From positions 558,001-622,000 of the forward strand of contig NZ_JARDUB010000001.1 in the NCBI RefSeq assembly GCF_029360665.1: a stretch of 64,000 nt of DNA. The letters are read 5' to 3'. A program made the position numbers and the translations under genes. Within the stretch, counting starts at the first letter, position 1; each line of letters starts with the position of its first letter. The notes beneath the pieces are model-generated. The model was not told the origin of the DNA, searched no databases, and worked only from the letters and a program-made list of their open reading frames with translations. This document shows positions 1 through 8,835 of this stretch, in pieces. The stretch comes from Eudoraea chungangensis (lineage in GTDB: Bacteria; Bacteroidota; Bacteroidia; Flavobacteriales; Flavobacteriaceae).

Positions 1-555
1 CGTCTTAGCTCTGAAGTAATGGTGATGCTAGTAGTATTAATATTATCAACATTTTGGAATTTAGTATATGCTGTAGGCATAGGACTGGTTATTGCTTCCC
101 TAATGTTTATGAAAAAAATAGGCGATCTCACGGCCAAAAGGTCTGAGGTAAAAGCGCTTCCTAAAGAAAAACTCTGGCCAGATGAAAGAAATTTTCCTAT
201 AAATTTAAAAGAGCAGGTTTTCATTAAACATTTAAAGGGGCCTCTATTTTTTGGTACTACTAGCGAATTTTTAGCACTTTCTGAACAAATTCCTAAAACA
301 GCCGAATTTGTAATCCTAAGGCTTGATCTTATGCAGTATATGGATCAATCAGGATTATATGCCATGGAAGAAGTATTATTGGAGTTGAAAAAAAATGATA
401 TCACTCCACTTTTTGTGGACATCCTGGACCAACCAAAATACATGATGGAACGTATTGGTATAATCCCAGATTTAGTTCCTCCAGAACATATTTTTGCCAA
501 ATTTAGCAAATGTGTTAAATGGATCCAAAAAACCATCAATAGATCCCAAGTATAA
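1..555 (+). CDS. SulP-family anion transporter, C-terminal part with STAS domain (5' truncated by window edge)
   Basis: The reading frame is open from base 1, so only the last 184 residues are visible. They comprise the final hydrophobic segment (about residues 7-38) followed by a cytoplasmic STAS domain. The STAS signature is clear: GPLFFGTTSEF early in the domain, then ILRLDLMQYMDQSGLYAMEE, the loop where SulP STAS domains carry a conserved Asp-Ser/Thr-Gly. SulP proteins are inner-membrane carriers for sulfate, bicarbonate or dicarboxylates; the substrate cannot be told from this end of the protein. It ends about 90 bp before pheS and is probably transcribed separately, because a -7 box lies in that gap. 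The family call is secure, the substrate is not. Confidence 0.85.
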   Translation, partial: RLSSEVMVMLVVLILSTFWNLVYAVGIGLVIASLMFMKKIGDLTAKRSEVKALPKEKLWPDERNFPINLKEQVFIKHLKGPLFFGTTSEFLALSEQIPKTAEFVILRLDLMQYMDQSGLYAMEEVLLELKKNDITPLFVDILDQPKYMMERIGIIPDLVPPEHIFAKFSKCVKWIQKTINRSQV

Positions 556-602
556 TTTTCCCTATATTTTTCTTTTAATACCAACCATCAAAGGAATTAT
601 TT

Positions 603-610
603 TAAATTTG
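603..610 (+). promoter_or_regulatory. Putative -7 box of the pheS promoter
   Basis: TAAATTTG is an exact match to the Bacteroidetes -7 consensus TAnnTTTG, 32 nt before the pheS ATG. No convincing -33 TTTG is visible at the usual distance. Confidence 0.4.
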
Positions 611-642
611 CACTTAATTTATCCGTAGTCCTTTAAGAAAAA

Positions 643-1662
643 ATGATAGACGAACTAAAAAAACATTTGGAAATAGTAAACAACTTTTCCTCTGATAGCC
701 CAGAGACCATTGAGGCTTTTAGGATTGAATATTTAGGAAAAAAAGGCTTACTAACACATTTCTTTTCTGAATTTAAAAATATAGCTCCTAAAAACAAAAA
801 AGAGTTTGGGCAGACCATCAATGAATTAAAAAATAAGGCTACAAACAAAGTAAACGACCTTAAGCAGCAGCTAGAAAAAAAGGACGGACTAAACAAGGCC
901 TTTAAAGATCTCACGAGGCCTTCAGAACCTCTGGAGATTGGCGCAAGACATCCTATCTCTATTGTAAAAAATCAAATTATTGATATTTTTTCTCGTATTG
1001 GTTTTAATGTCTCAGAAGGTCCTGAAATAGAAGACGACTGGCATAATTTTACAGCCCTGAACCTCCCGGAACACCATCCGGCGAGAGATATGCAAGACAC
1101 CTTTTTCATTCAGACCAATCCCGATGTCTTATTACGCACACACACCTCCTCCGTTCAGGTAAGGTATATGGAAAATAATAAACCCCCTATCCGTACTATT
1201 TCTCCCGGAAGAGTCTACAGAAATGAGGCTATATCTGCCAGATCTCACTGTTTTTTTCATCAAGTAGAAGGTCTCTACATCGACAAGAATGTCTCTTTTG
1301 CTGATTTAAAACAGACATTACAATTTTTTACAACAGAGCTTTTTGGGAAGTCTAAAATTCGCTTAAGACCTTCTTATTTCCCATTTACTGAACCCAGTGC
1401 AGAAGTAGACGTTTATTGGGGACTAGAATCCGAAACAGACTATAAAATGACCAAGGGTACAGGGTGGTTAGAAATAATGGGTTGCGGTATGGTTGATCCT
1501 AATGTTTTGGAAAATTGTGGAATAGATAGCAATATTTATTCTGGTTTTGCTTTTGGTATGGGGATAGACAGAATTGCACTTTTACTACATCAGATTTCCG
1601 ACATTCGCTTACTTAGTGAAAATGATATTCGTTTTTTAGAACAGTTTAAAAGTGCCTTATGA
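643..1662 (+). CDS. pheS: Phenylalanine--tRNA ligase alpha subunit
   Basis: Charges tRNA-Phe as part of the alpha2-beta2 synthetase; the alpha subunit holds the class II catalytic core. The 339 residues begin with the helical, coiled-coil tRNA-binding arm (about 1-90). The aminoacylation domain follows: [10 protein letters not shown], the [11 protein letters not shown] segment, [12 protein letters not shown], motif 2 at about 190-210 (RVYRNEAIS...HQVEG) and motif 3 near the end ([15 protein letters not shown]). Length and motif order match the family. The beta-subunit gene pheT is not adjacent, which is common in Bacteroidetes. The ATG at 643 gives the usual N-terminus and sits 32 nt after a -7 box. 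Confidence 0.97.
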   Translation: MIDELKKHLEIVNNFSSDSPETIEAFRIEYLGKKGLLTHFFSEFKNIAPKNKKEFGQTINELKNKATNKVNDLKQQLEKKDGLNKAFKDLTRPSEPLEIGARHPISIVKNQIIDIFSRIGFNVSEGPEIEDDWHNFTALNLPEHHPARDMQDTFFIQTNPDVLLRTHTSSVQVRYMENNKPPIRTISPGRVYRNEAISARSHCFFHQVEGLYIDKNVSFADLKQTLQFFTTELFGKSKIRLRPSYFPFTEPSAEVDVYWGLESETDYKMTKGTGWLEIMGCGMVDPNVLENCGIDSNIYSGFAFGMGIDRIALLLHQISDIRLLSENDIRFLEQFKSAL

Positions 1663-1696
1663 GATGGGATATTGGAGTATAGCTTTTCCTAAATTC

Positions 1697-2173
1697 TCAG
1701 TCTTTAATCCATTGTTTATAAGGAACTTTACTAAGTCTTGAATTGTAATACCTAATTTCTCCTGTTACCTCATCTCCCATCCATGACGGTTTATAAAACA
1801 CCTCCGCTTCATTATTTAACTCGATCTCTGCCACAACCAAACCTTTATTTTCTCCTTTAAAAACGTCAACTTCAATTATATGCCTATCTGATTTCACATA
1901 GTATCTGTCTTTTTCTAAAACACCATCTTCGCACAGATCCAAAAGAGCCCGGGCATCTGTAAATGAAATTTCTCTTTCCCATTCAAACCTGCTGGCGCCG
2001 GAACTATTCGATTTACCTTTTACAGTAATATACCCCTTCTTATTAATCACACGAATACGTACCGTTCTTTCTGGGTGTGTATTTAAGAAACCTTGTTTGA
2101 TAAACTCTTTCTTAAATGCCAAAGAAATATATTCTTCATTATTAACCAAAAATTTCCTTTCAATTTCTAACAT
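1697..2173 (-). CDS. CYTH domain protein (triphosphate tunnel metalloenzyme family)
   Basis: A 158-residue single-domain protein. The N-terminal EIERKFLV is the ExExK signature of CYTH enzymes, whose beta-barrel tunnel binds metal and triphosphate. Further tunnel-lining charged strands are visible: RIRVINKKGYITVKGK, RFEWEREI, YYVKSDRHIIEVDVF, and the acidic VAEIELNNEAE near the C-terminus. Small bacterial members hydrolyse inorganic tripolyphosphate or related substrates; which one applies here is unknown. Its ATG lies 3 bp after the stop of the upstream NAD(P)-binding gene, so the two form an operon. No CHAD domain is attached. Confidence 0.85.
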   Translation of the reverse strand: MLEIERKFLVNNEEYISLAFKKEFIKQGFLNTHPERTVRIRVINKKGYITVKGKSNSSGASRFEWEREISFTDARALLDLCEDGVLEKDRYYVKSDRHIIEVDVFKGENKGLVVAEIELNNEAEVFYKPSWMGDEVTGEIRYYNSRLSKVPYKQWIKD

Positions 2174-2176
2174 AAC

Positions 2177-2872
2177 TCACTTTATTGGGCGTGTTTCGCC
2201 TACGTATCTCCTACTCAACTCCACAATTTTATCAGATATTAGTCTTCCTGATGGATAGGTATTATTTGCAAGCCAGATCATGGATTTAGCTATGCACATT
2301 GGTTCAATAGATCTAAATTTTCTTAATCTCCCAATTAGTAATGGGTTTACAATATAAAATAAGTGCTTTATAAATTGCTCCATAAGTCTTCTCTCATCCC
2401 TAGAACTATCAATCAGTGAGGGTTGAAGAATATATACAAATGGTATACTTAGCTCTAAAATAATCGATTCCATCTCTCCTTTTACTCTATTATAAAAGAT
2501 TGGGCTGCCAACTTTGGCTCCTAATGCAGATATTACCATAAAAGTTTTAATTTTATTAGATATACATAATCTTCCCGCCGCCACCGGAATCCCCAAGTCT
2601 ATTTTAATATATTCTTCTTCCTTGGGTGTTTTAGCTTTTGTAGTGCCAATGCAGCAGTAAACCTCATCTCCCAGAAAGTCATTTTTATAATCTAACAAAT
2701 TAAAAAGATCGATAATGTGTTCCTGTAATTTAAAATGGGTAATGCCTGTAGATCTTCGTGCAAAAACCACAACACTCTTGTATCTAGTATCTGTCAATAA
2801 TAGCTGCAAAACTAATTCTCCGGTGACTCCGGTAGCTCCAAGGACAATTGCGGTTTTACCCTCATTTTTCAT
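2177..2872 (-). CDS. NAD(P)-binding Rossmann-fold protein (atypical SDR / NmrA-HTATIP2-like)
   Basis: A 231-residue protein starting with AIVLGATGVTGELV, a GxxGxxG dinucleotide-binding loop. An ARRS segment follows the second beta-strand, as in NADPH-binding members. VISALGAK and the active-site-like YNRVKGEME (YxxxK) are present. Short atypical SDRs of this type resemble HTATIP2/NmrA proteins that act as redox sensors or reductases; no substrate can be assigned. First gene of a two-gene minus-strand unit with the CYTH gene, and divergent from dinB across 27 bp, so the two promoters must overlap. Confidence 0.75.
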   Translation of the reverse strand: MKNEGKTAIVLGATGVTGELVLQLLLTDTRYKSVVVFARRSTGITHFKLQEHIIDLFNLLDYKNDFLGDEVYCCIGTTKAKTPKEEEYIKIDLGIPVAAGRLCISNKIKTFMVISALGAKVGSPIFYNRVKGEMESIILELSIPFVYILQPSLIDSSRDERRLMEQFIKHLFYIVNPLLIGRLRKFRSIEPMCIAKSMIWLANNTYPSGRLISDKIVELSRRYVGETRPIK

Positions 2873-2888
2873 AGACTTAAATATACCT

Positions 2889-2896
2889 TAAATTTG
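2889..2896 (+). promoter_or_regulatory. Putative -7 box of dinB, almost abutting the start codon
   Basis: TAAATTTG matches TAnnTTTG exactly and ends 3 nt before the ATG at 2900. With the usual 4-7 nt from box to transcription start, the mRNA would begin at or next to the start codon. Confidence 0.45.
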
Positions 2897-2899
2897 AAT

Positions 2900-4003
2900 A
2901 TGCAGCTCCAGGGACCCTTTCGAAAGATTATTCATGTTGACATGGATGCATTTTATGCCTCCGTTGAACAACTAGATTCCCCTGAACTTCAAGGGAAGCC
3001 AATAGCTGTGGGGGGTAATGAAATTCGTGGGGTCGTTTCTGCAGCGAGCTATGAAGCAAGAAAATATGGTGTAAAAAGCGCGATGAGTGGGGTTTTAGCC
3101 CGAAAGTATTGCCCAAATCTCATCTTTGTAAAACCAAGGTATAATAGATATAAAGAAGTATCAAAAGCTATCAGAGACATATTTCATAAGTTTACCGACC
3201 TTGTAGAGCCTCTTTCTTTGGATGAAGCCTATTTAGATGTTACGGAAAATAAAAAGGGAAATCCCTCGGCCACTCTTCTCGCAGAGGAAATTCGAAAACA
3301 AATTTATGCTAAAACCAATCTTACGGCATCTGCAGGAATCTCTATTAACAAATTTATCGCTAAGGTAGCTAGCGACTACAATAAACCGAATGGACAAAAA
3401 ACAGTAACCCCTGAAGAAGCGTTATCTTTTCTAGAAGGTTTAGATATTCGGAAATTCTATGGAATTGGCAAAGTCACTACTCAAAAGATGTATGCCCTTG
3501 GTATTTTTACTGGTAAAGATTTAAAAGCGCAGTCTTTAGAATTTTTAGAAGCTCATTTTGGGAAAAGTGGTTCCTTTTACTACAAAGTGGTCCGAGGAAT
3601 TCATAATAGTCCCGTTAAGTCTAAAAGGCCGCCTAAATCCGTTGGTGCCGAAAGAACCTTTGAAACCAATTTGAGCAGTGAAATATTTATGGTAGATAAG
3701 CTTCAAAAAATAGCCAATGAATTGGACAGTCGTTTAAAGAAATCGGTAATTGCTGGACGAACTCTAACTTTAAAAATAAAGTACAGTGATTTTAGCACAC
3801 AGTCTCGAAGCAAAACACTTCCATTTTATATTTCTGATAAAAGTATGATATTGGAAACTGCCAAAGAACTTCTACTTCAAGACCAACTAGAAAACTCTGT
3901 CAGATTACTGGGCATATCCCTGTCTAACTTAAATACTCAAAACCAGAATAAAAATACTATGGAAGATGAAAAAGTATCTGTTCAATTGCGTATCGATTTT
4001 TAG
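2900..4003 (+). CDS. dinB: DNA polymerase IV (Y-family translesion polymerase)
   Basis: An error-prone polymerase that copies past lesions. The 367 residues show the Y-family palm: IIHVDMDAFYASVEQ at the N-terminus (first catalytic Asp), AASYEARKYGVKSAM, SLDEAYLDV with the catalytic Asp-Glu pair, and the KFIAKVASDYNKPNG finger/palm segment. A thumb with helix-hairpin-helix and a little-finger domain follow. The last residues, QLRIDF, fit a beta-clamp-binding hexapeptide. I chose ATG 2900 rather than the in-frame TTG 2894 because it is the first ATG and TTG would overlap the -7 box. Confidence 0.95.
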   Translation: MQLQGPFRKIIHVDMDAFYASVEQLDSPELQGKPIAVGGNEIRGVVSAASYEARKYGVKSAMSGVLARKYCPNLIFVKPRYNRYKEVSKAIRDIFHKFTDLVEPLSLDEAYLDVTENKKGNPSATLLAEEIRKQIYAKTNLTASAGISINKFIAKVASDYNKPNGQKTVTPEEALSFLEGLDIRKFYGIGKVTTQKMYALGIFTGKDLKAQSLEFLEAHFGKSGSFYYKVVRGIHNSPVKSKRPPKSVGAERTFETNLSSEIFMVDKLQKIANELDSRLKKSVIAGRTLTLKIKYSDFSTQSRSKTLPFYISDKSMILETAKELLLQDQLENSVRLLGISLSNLNTQNQNKNTMEDEKVSVQLRIDF

Positions 4004-4192
4004 GTTTAAAACCATCAAAGTAAAGAACTTACCCTTACTCTTAAAGCATTTTTTCTATAAAGTAAGCTTTTTCTTGTTTATCCTTTTAGGGAATTAAGGT
4101 ATAATAGAAGTAGTTTTATTAAACAAAACTGTTAATACTATATATAAATTTTACAGGTCTTATTATAATTAGTAGTATTGATAAAAATTGCT

Positions 4193-4252
4193 ATGAAAAA
4201 GAATCTCTTAACAACCGGTTCTTTCTTTAAAACACCTAGCCTGGTTTTATAA
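4193..4252 (+). CDS. Possible 19-codon upstream ORF before the PAS gene
   Basis: ATG at 4193 opens a 19-residue frame (MKKNLLTTGSFFKTPSLVL) that stops 8 nt before the PAS start. A near-consensus -7 box (TAGTATTG, 4173-4180, one mismatch) precedes it. It could be a leader peptide, or simply chance in the transcribed leader; nothing in the peptide itself is recognisable. Confidence 0.2.
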   Translation: MKKNLLTTGSFFKTPSLVL

Positions 4253-4260
4253 TTTATAGT

Positions 4261-4782
4261 ATGAAAGAATTAATGGAATACGACAATGCGGCATCGCATT
4301 TTTATACAAAGCACAATCTTCATTGTTTACCTTTTAATTCTTGGGATATTTCGGGAAGATATTTTGATGAAATCTGTAAAGAGTTCAAAAATCTAAATAC
4401 TTTAGATTCTCTTGCCAAAAATAAGAAGTGGACCAAACCATTGGCTTTAAAAGCTAAAGTTATGGAAGAAGGATATGTGGTTCTCGTTACGGACGCAGAT
4501 TTAAGGATTGTCCATGCTACAAATAATATTAAAAAAATGAATGGGTATACCCCAGAAGAAGTCAAGGGTAAAAGACCGAGCATATTTCAAGGGGCCGAGA
4601 CTAAAAGTAGTAGCAAAGAACTCATACGAGAAGCACTAAGGGAAAAAAGACCTTTTGAAACTGTCGTAATTAATTATAAAAAAGACGGAACCACTTATAA
4701 ATGTTGGATCAAGGCAGAACCATTATTTAATAAAAAAGGCGACTTAATAAATTTTATTGCTTTTGAAAAAGCGGTTGCTTAA
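4261..4782 (+). CDS. PAS domain protein with LOV-like sequence
   Basis: A 173-residue soluble protein: an uncharacterised N-terminal stretch of about 70 residues, then one PAS domain to the C-terminus. The domain reads GYTPEEVKGKRPSIFQGAET, then INYKKDGTTYKCWI, then PLFNKKGDLINFIAFEK, the order seen in LOV and LOV-like PAS domains. The photoactive cysteine position of true LOV domains (GxNCRFLQ) is occupied by proline here (GKRPSIFQ), so a cysteinyl-flavin adduct is not expected. No kinase, cyclase or DNA-binding output domain is attached. It is convergent with pyk: the two stop codons are immediately adjacent. Confidence 0.8.
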   Translation: MKELMEYDNAASHFYTKHNLHCLPFNSWDISGRYFDEICKEFKNLNTLDSLAKNKKWTKPLALKAKVMEEGYVVLVTDADLRIVHATNNIKKMNGYTPEEVKGKRPSIFQGAETKSSSKELIREALREKRPFETVVINYKKDGTTYKCWIKAEPLFNKKGDLINFIAFEKAVA

Positions 4783-6225
4783 TTAAAAACTGCAGGTTTC
4801 AATTTCCGTAACTCTCAGTGTATTTACCATCCCCTTATCTTTTATAGGCATGGCCGCAAGGCTAATAAGCATATCTCCCACATCTAAAAACCCCTTTTTA
4901 CAAGCTATGCTATTTACATCTTCGATAGTTTCATCGGTAGAAACAAACTTATCGTAATAGAATGCCTTCACCCCCCATAGTAAATTAAGTTGGGTAAGTA
5001 TTCTCTTGTTAGAGGTAAAAACCAAGATATGAGCACTTGGTCGCCAAGCAGAAATCTGAAAAGCAGTGTACCCACTATTTGTTAAAGTAGATATTGCCTT
5101 TGCCTTTATTTCGTTAGCCATTATCGCGGCATGATAACACACAGACTTGGTAATATAACGCTTGGTTCTGATATGCGGAGGTTCCTGTGGTACGTTGATA
5201 AGATCGGAGCTCTCTACACTGTGCAAAATACTAGCCATTTTTTGAATTACTTGTACTGGATAATTCCCAACAGAAGTTTCTCCAGAAAGCATTACAGCGT
5301 CTGCCCCATCCATTACTGAATTTGCCACATCATTTACCTCTGCCCTGGTGGGAGTTAGGCTTGTGATCATTGTCTCCATCATCTGAGTTGCAATAATTAC
5401 AGGAATTCTGGCTTTCTTAGCCCTTAAAACTAATTGTTTTTGAATTAGAGGAACCTCTTGAGCCGGAACCTCAACACCGAGGTCTCCTCTGGCCACCATT
5501 ATTCCGTCGCAATAGGAAACAATCTTATCAATGTTTTTTACGGCTTCAGGTTTTTCAATTTTCGCTATTATCGGAATTTTATGTTCTGAATTCTCATTAA
5601 TCAAATTCTGAAGATCAATTAAATCCTGACTAAATCTTACAAAAGAAAGTGCTATCCAATCCACATCTAAAGAAATTGCAAACAAGGCATCTTGAATATC
5701 TTTTTCAGTGAGTGCCGGTAGACTGATATTAGTATTTGGAAGGTTAACTCCTTTTTTTGACTTTAAAGGTCCTCCCTGAATAACCTTGGCTCTTACTTCA
5801 TTTTCGTTATTGGTTGTAAGAACCTCAAACATAAGTTTGCCGTCGTCAAGTAAGATTCTTTCTCCAGGTTTAACATCTTTTGGAAAACTAGAGTAATTCA
5901 TATAAACCCTGTCTGCATTACCCTCAAAAGCTTCTCCGGTAACAAATGTAATTTCATCGTCGGGAGAAACAATTACCTCTCCTGCCATAACACCAACTCG
6001 AAGTTTTGGCCCTTGTAAATCTCCTAAAATAGCCGTGTAGATTCCCATTTCCTCATTTAAACCACGTATCATATCTACACGTGCTTTGACATCGTCATAA
6101 TCGGCATGCGAAAAATTAATCCGAAAGACATCAACGCCAGAAAGTATCATTTCCTTAAGAACCTCTTTTTTGCTAGTTGCAGGACCCAAGGTGGCTACAA
6201 TTTTTGTCTTTTTAATATCAGGCAT
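4783..6225 (-). CDS. pyk: Pyruvate kinase
   Basis: Converts phosphoenolpyruvate and ADP to pyruvate and ATP. The 480-residue sequence carries TKIVATLGPAT at the start, FRINFSHAD, the catalytic signature IIAKIEKPEAV around residue 220, MVARGDLGVEVP, and TRAEVNDVANSVMDGADAVMLSGETSVG of the active-site barrel. The C-terminal allosteric-type domain contains the conserved CYHAAIMAN and SAWRPSAHI segments. It is the last gene of the acpP-fabF-rnc-IPExxxVDY-pyk group and starts 3 bp after its upstream neighbour ends, so it is probably co-transcribed with it. Confidence 0.97.
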   Translation of the reverse strand: MPDIKKTKIVATLGPATSKKEVLKEMILSGVDVFRINFSHADYDDVKARVDMIRGLNEEMGIYTAILGDLQGPKLRVGVMAGEVIVSPDDEITFVTGEAFEGNADRVYMNYSSFPKDVKPGERILLDDGKLMFEVLTTNNENEVRAKVIQGGPLKSKKGVNLPNTNISLPALTEKDIQDALFAISLDVDWIALSFVRFSQDLIDLQNLINENSEHKIPIIAKIEKPEAVKNIDKIVSYCDGIMVARGDLGVEVPAQEVPLIQKQLVLRAKKARIPVIIATQMMETMITSLTPTRAEVNDVANSVMDGADAVMLSGETSVGNYPVQVIQKMASILHSVESSDLINVPQEPPHIRTKRYITKSVCYHAAIMANEIKAKAISTLTNSGYTAFQISAWRPSAHILVFTSNKRILTQLNLLWGVKAFYYDKFVSTDETIEDVNSIACKKGFLDVGDMLISLAAMPIKDKGMVNTLRVTEIETCSF

Positions 6226-6228
6226 ATT

Positions 6229-6693
6229 TTATAAAATTAAATTTTGTTTGGATTTAATAGTGCTAACCTCAATTGGATAAGCAGTAATTACTTTGGATAT
6301 TTTTAAAAGGGATTCCATAAGCCATTCGTCTAAATCTTCTCCTTCTTGCTCTATTTTAAGAAAATAATCCACATCTTTAAACTCTGGCATTAAATGATAA
6401 ACTGTTGAAGTTTCTTCATTACTAAACAAATCATCTCTTCTTAAGTTTTCTTCTTTTATACTGGTATTGACAATTAAAGACCAGTTTCTTTCATTAATGG
6501 CATCTTTCCACTCATAACAAGGGAAAGAGGACTGTCCGGAGATATCAATATCAATAAGCGATCTTTTCAGACGAATATCCAGCATTAAATTAAGTGAATA
6601 AGCCAAAGCATAATCTTCCAAGTCACTGTGAATAGCAAAAAGACTGAAGTCTTCTTCATAAAACTCATCCGAAAACTTAAGAGTTGTAATCAT
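6229..6693 (-). CDS. IPExxxVDY family protein
   Basis: A 154-residue protein of the Bacteroidetes-specific family named after a short motif; here it reads MPEFKDVDYFLKI (about residues 102-114). The family almost always lies between rnc and pyk, as here. The sequence is soluble and acidic with no signal peptide. Its biochemical role is not known; synteny suggests a housekeeping role tied to the surrounding operon, which is inference. Confidence 0.85.
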   Translation of the reverse strand: MITTLKFSDEFYEEDFSLFAIHSDLEDYALAYSLNLMLDIRLKRSLIDIDISGQSSFPCYEWKDAINERNWSLIVNTSIKEENLRRDDLFSNEETSTVYHLMPEFKDVDYFLKIEQEGEDLDEWLMESLLKISKVITAYPIEVSTIKSKQNLIL

Positions 6694-6724
6694 GGCCTAG
6701 ACTAAGTTGTAAATATAATATTAA

Positions 6725-7468
6725 TTATAACTGTATTCTTCCCATTTTATCCTGCAAGGCAAAAAATGCTCTTTTTGAGGCTTTTTCTTCTGCCTTTTTT
6801 TTTGATGTTGCTCTAGCCTTGGCCATTACACGTTCATCAATAGACAACTTTACCGCAAAGTGCTTTAGAGCATCATTCCCATTATCTTCATATACTTTGT
6901 AGTGAAACTCTTTTTTCTGTTTTTGACACCATTCTATAACCAAACTCTTGTAACTTATTACTTTACCTTCTAATTGTTCAATATCAACATAAGGCTCAAT
7001 TACCCGTTCTGAAATAAACTTTTCACAATATTTATACCCTTTATCTAAATAAATTGCCCCTACTAAGGCTTCAAAAACATTTCCATGAATATTGTCTCCA
7101 AAATGAGATTTAGGAATTCTACTTTCCACATACTTTATTAGATTAAGGTCTTTCCCCAATTCATTAAGATGTTTTCGACTTACTATTTTAGATCTCATTT
7201 TAGTAAGATATCCCTCATCCCCATTGGGTACTTTATTATAGAGATAGTGAGAAATAATAGTTCCAAGCATAGAATCACCTAAAAATTCTAGTCTTTCATA
7301 ATTAAGAGGAATTCCGCTTTTATCTCGTTTATTGGCCGATCTGTGTAAGAATGCCTTTTTATAAATATTTAATGATTTTGGTTTAAATCCTAAAATCTTT
7401 GATATCCCTAAAAAAAAATCCCCATCCTCTCTGGAATGGGAATTAAATATATTTGACGGGAAATTCAT
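6725..7468 (-). CDS. rnc: Ribonuclease III
   Basis: Double-strand-specific endonuclease that matures rRNA precursors and cleaves structured mRNAs. The 247 residues have the RNase III signature NYERLEFLGDSMLG (about 56-69), the second acidic cluster HGNVFEALVGAIYLD, and a C-terminal double-stranded RNA-binding domain ending in ARATSKKKAEEKASKRAF. The ATG lies 7 bp after the fabF stop, consistent with one operon. The N-terminus is about 20 residues longer than in E. coli, as usual in this phylum. Confidence 0.96.
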   Translation of the reverse strand: MNFPSNIFNSHSREDGDFFLGISKILGFKPKSLNIYKKAFLHRSANKRDKSGIPLNYERLEFLGDSMLGTIISHYLYNKVPNGDEGYLTKMRSKIVSRKHLNELGKDLNLIKYVESRIPKSHFGDNIHGNVFEALVGAIYLDKGYKYCEKFISERVIEPYVDIEQLEGKVISYKSLVIEWCQKQKKEFHYKVYEDNGNDALKHFAVKLSIDERVMAKARATSKKKAEEKASKRAFFALQDKMGRIQL

Positions 7469-7475
7469 TATTTGA

Positions 7476-8726
7476 TTAGCTTATTTTTTTAAATATAACA
7501 CAGGCATTATGCCCTCCAAAACCAAAAGTATTACTCATAGCAACATTTACTTCTCTTTTCTGGGCCTTGTTTAGTGTTAAATTTAAATTTGGATCTATAT
7601 TTTCATCCACCGTTGAATGATTTATAGTTGGTGGCACCAAACTATGCTGCATACTTAAAATAGAAGCAATCGCCTCAATTGCACCAGCCGCACCCAGAAG
7701 ATGTCCGGTCATAGATTTGGTAGAATTTATATTGATATTTGGGGCATGCTTACCAAAAACCTCAGTGATTGCCTTTAGTTCAGCAACATCCCCTAAAGGA
7801 GTGGAAGTTCCATGTGTATTAATGGCGTCAATATCTTCTGGTTTTAGGTTTGCATCGCGGAGTGAATTCTCCATAACCCTAACAACTCCAATTCCATCAG
7901 GGTGTGGTGCCGTCATATGGTAGGCATCACTAGACAATCCTCCTCCTACCAATTCGGCATATATTTTTGCTCCTCTTGCCTTTGCATGTTCATATTCTTC
8001 AAGGATTAGGGCTCCAGCTCCTTCTCCTAAAACAAACCCATCTCTTGTTGCATCAAAGGGTCTTGATGCTGTTTCAGGGCTGTCATTTCTTGTAGACAAG
8101 GCATGCATCGCATTAAAACCTCCCATTCCGGCAATAGCCACGGCAGCTTCACTTCCTCCTGAAACGACAACATCACAATGACCAAGTCTTATATAATTAA
8201 GAGCATCTATCATTGCATTTGCCGAAGATGCACATGCAGAAACTGTAGTGTAATTGGGACCCATAAAACCATGTTTTATGGAGATATGCCCAGGGGCAAT
8301 ATCGGCTATCATTTTAGGAATAAAAAAAGGATTGAATCTTGGAGTACCATCACCGGCAGCAAAATTAAGCACTTCATTTTGAAATGTTTCTAAGCCTCCA
8401 ATACCTGCACCCCAAATTACCCCAACTCTGAACTTATCGATCTTTTCTAAATCTAAGCCAGAATCTAGAATCGCCTCGTCAGAAGAGATTAAGGCATATT
8501 GAGCAAATCTGTCTAATTTTCGTGCTTCTTTACGGTCAAAGTAGTCCGTAGCACTAAAATTCTTTAATTCACAAGCAAACTTAGTCTTAAACTTTTCGGT
8601 ATCGTAATAGGTAATTGGAGCGGAGCCACTTTTCCCCTCTTTCAAGGCTTCCCAATACTCTTGGATGTTGTTTCCTATTGGTGTTAAAGCACCCAGTCCT
8701 GTAACCACAACTCGCTTTAATTGCAT
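7476..8726 (-). CDS. fabF: 3-oxoacyl-ACP synthase II
   Basis: Elongating ketosynthase of type II fatty acid synthesis. The 416 residues carry the Cys-His-His triad: Cys165 in VSACASSANA, His in NTHGTSTPLGD, and His in SMTGHLLGAAGAIEA. GFGGHNACVIFK at the C-terminus is typical. It lies downstream of acpP across a 109-bp gap that contains a hairpin, and 7 bp upstream of rnc. Confidence 0.97.
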   Translation of the reverse strand: MQLKRVVVTGLGALTPIGNNIQEYWEALKEGKSGSAPITYYDTEKFKTKFACELKNFSATDYFDRKEARKLDRFAQYALISSDEAILDSGLDLEKIDKFRVGVIWGAGIGGLETFQNEVLNFAAGDGTPRFNPFFIPKMIADIAPGHISIKHGFMGPNYTTVSACASSANAMIDALNYIRLGHCDVVVSGGSEAAVAIAGMGGFNAMHALSTRNDSPETASRPFDATRDGFVLGEGAGALILEEYEHAKARGAKIYAELVGGGLSSDAYHMTAPHPDGIGVVRVMENSLRDANLKPEDIDAINTHGTSTPLGDVAELKAITEVFGKHAPNININSTKSMTGHLLGAAGAIEAIASILSMQHSLVPPTINHSTVDENIDPNLNLTLNKAQKREVNVAMSNTFGFGGHNACVIFKKIS

Positions 8727-8766
8727 CTAACCAAATTTTAATTGATGTTCAACCTACGTGTAAATT

Positions 8767-8807
8767 AAAAAAAATTATCCATGCAGCACGATTACCACAT
8801 GGATAAT
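8767..8807 (-). terminator. Hairpin terminator or attenuator between acpP and fabF
   Basis: A perfect 10-bp stem (ATTATCCATG / CATGGATAAT, 8774-8783 and 8798-8807) followed on the minus strand by a run of seven T. It should end part of the acpP transcription and lower the fabF level relative to acpP. Confidence 0.65.
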
Positions 8808-8835
8808 TATAAATCTTTATCAAGAAATCATAAAA

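Noticed and set aside
2894-2899. TTG start for dinB and similar TTG at 19741 for the OmpA-like gene
   Set aside because: In both cases an ATG six bases later gives the normal N-terminus, and for dinB the TTG overlaps the -7 box.
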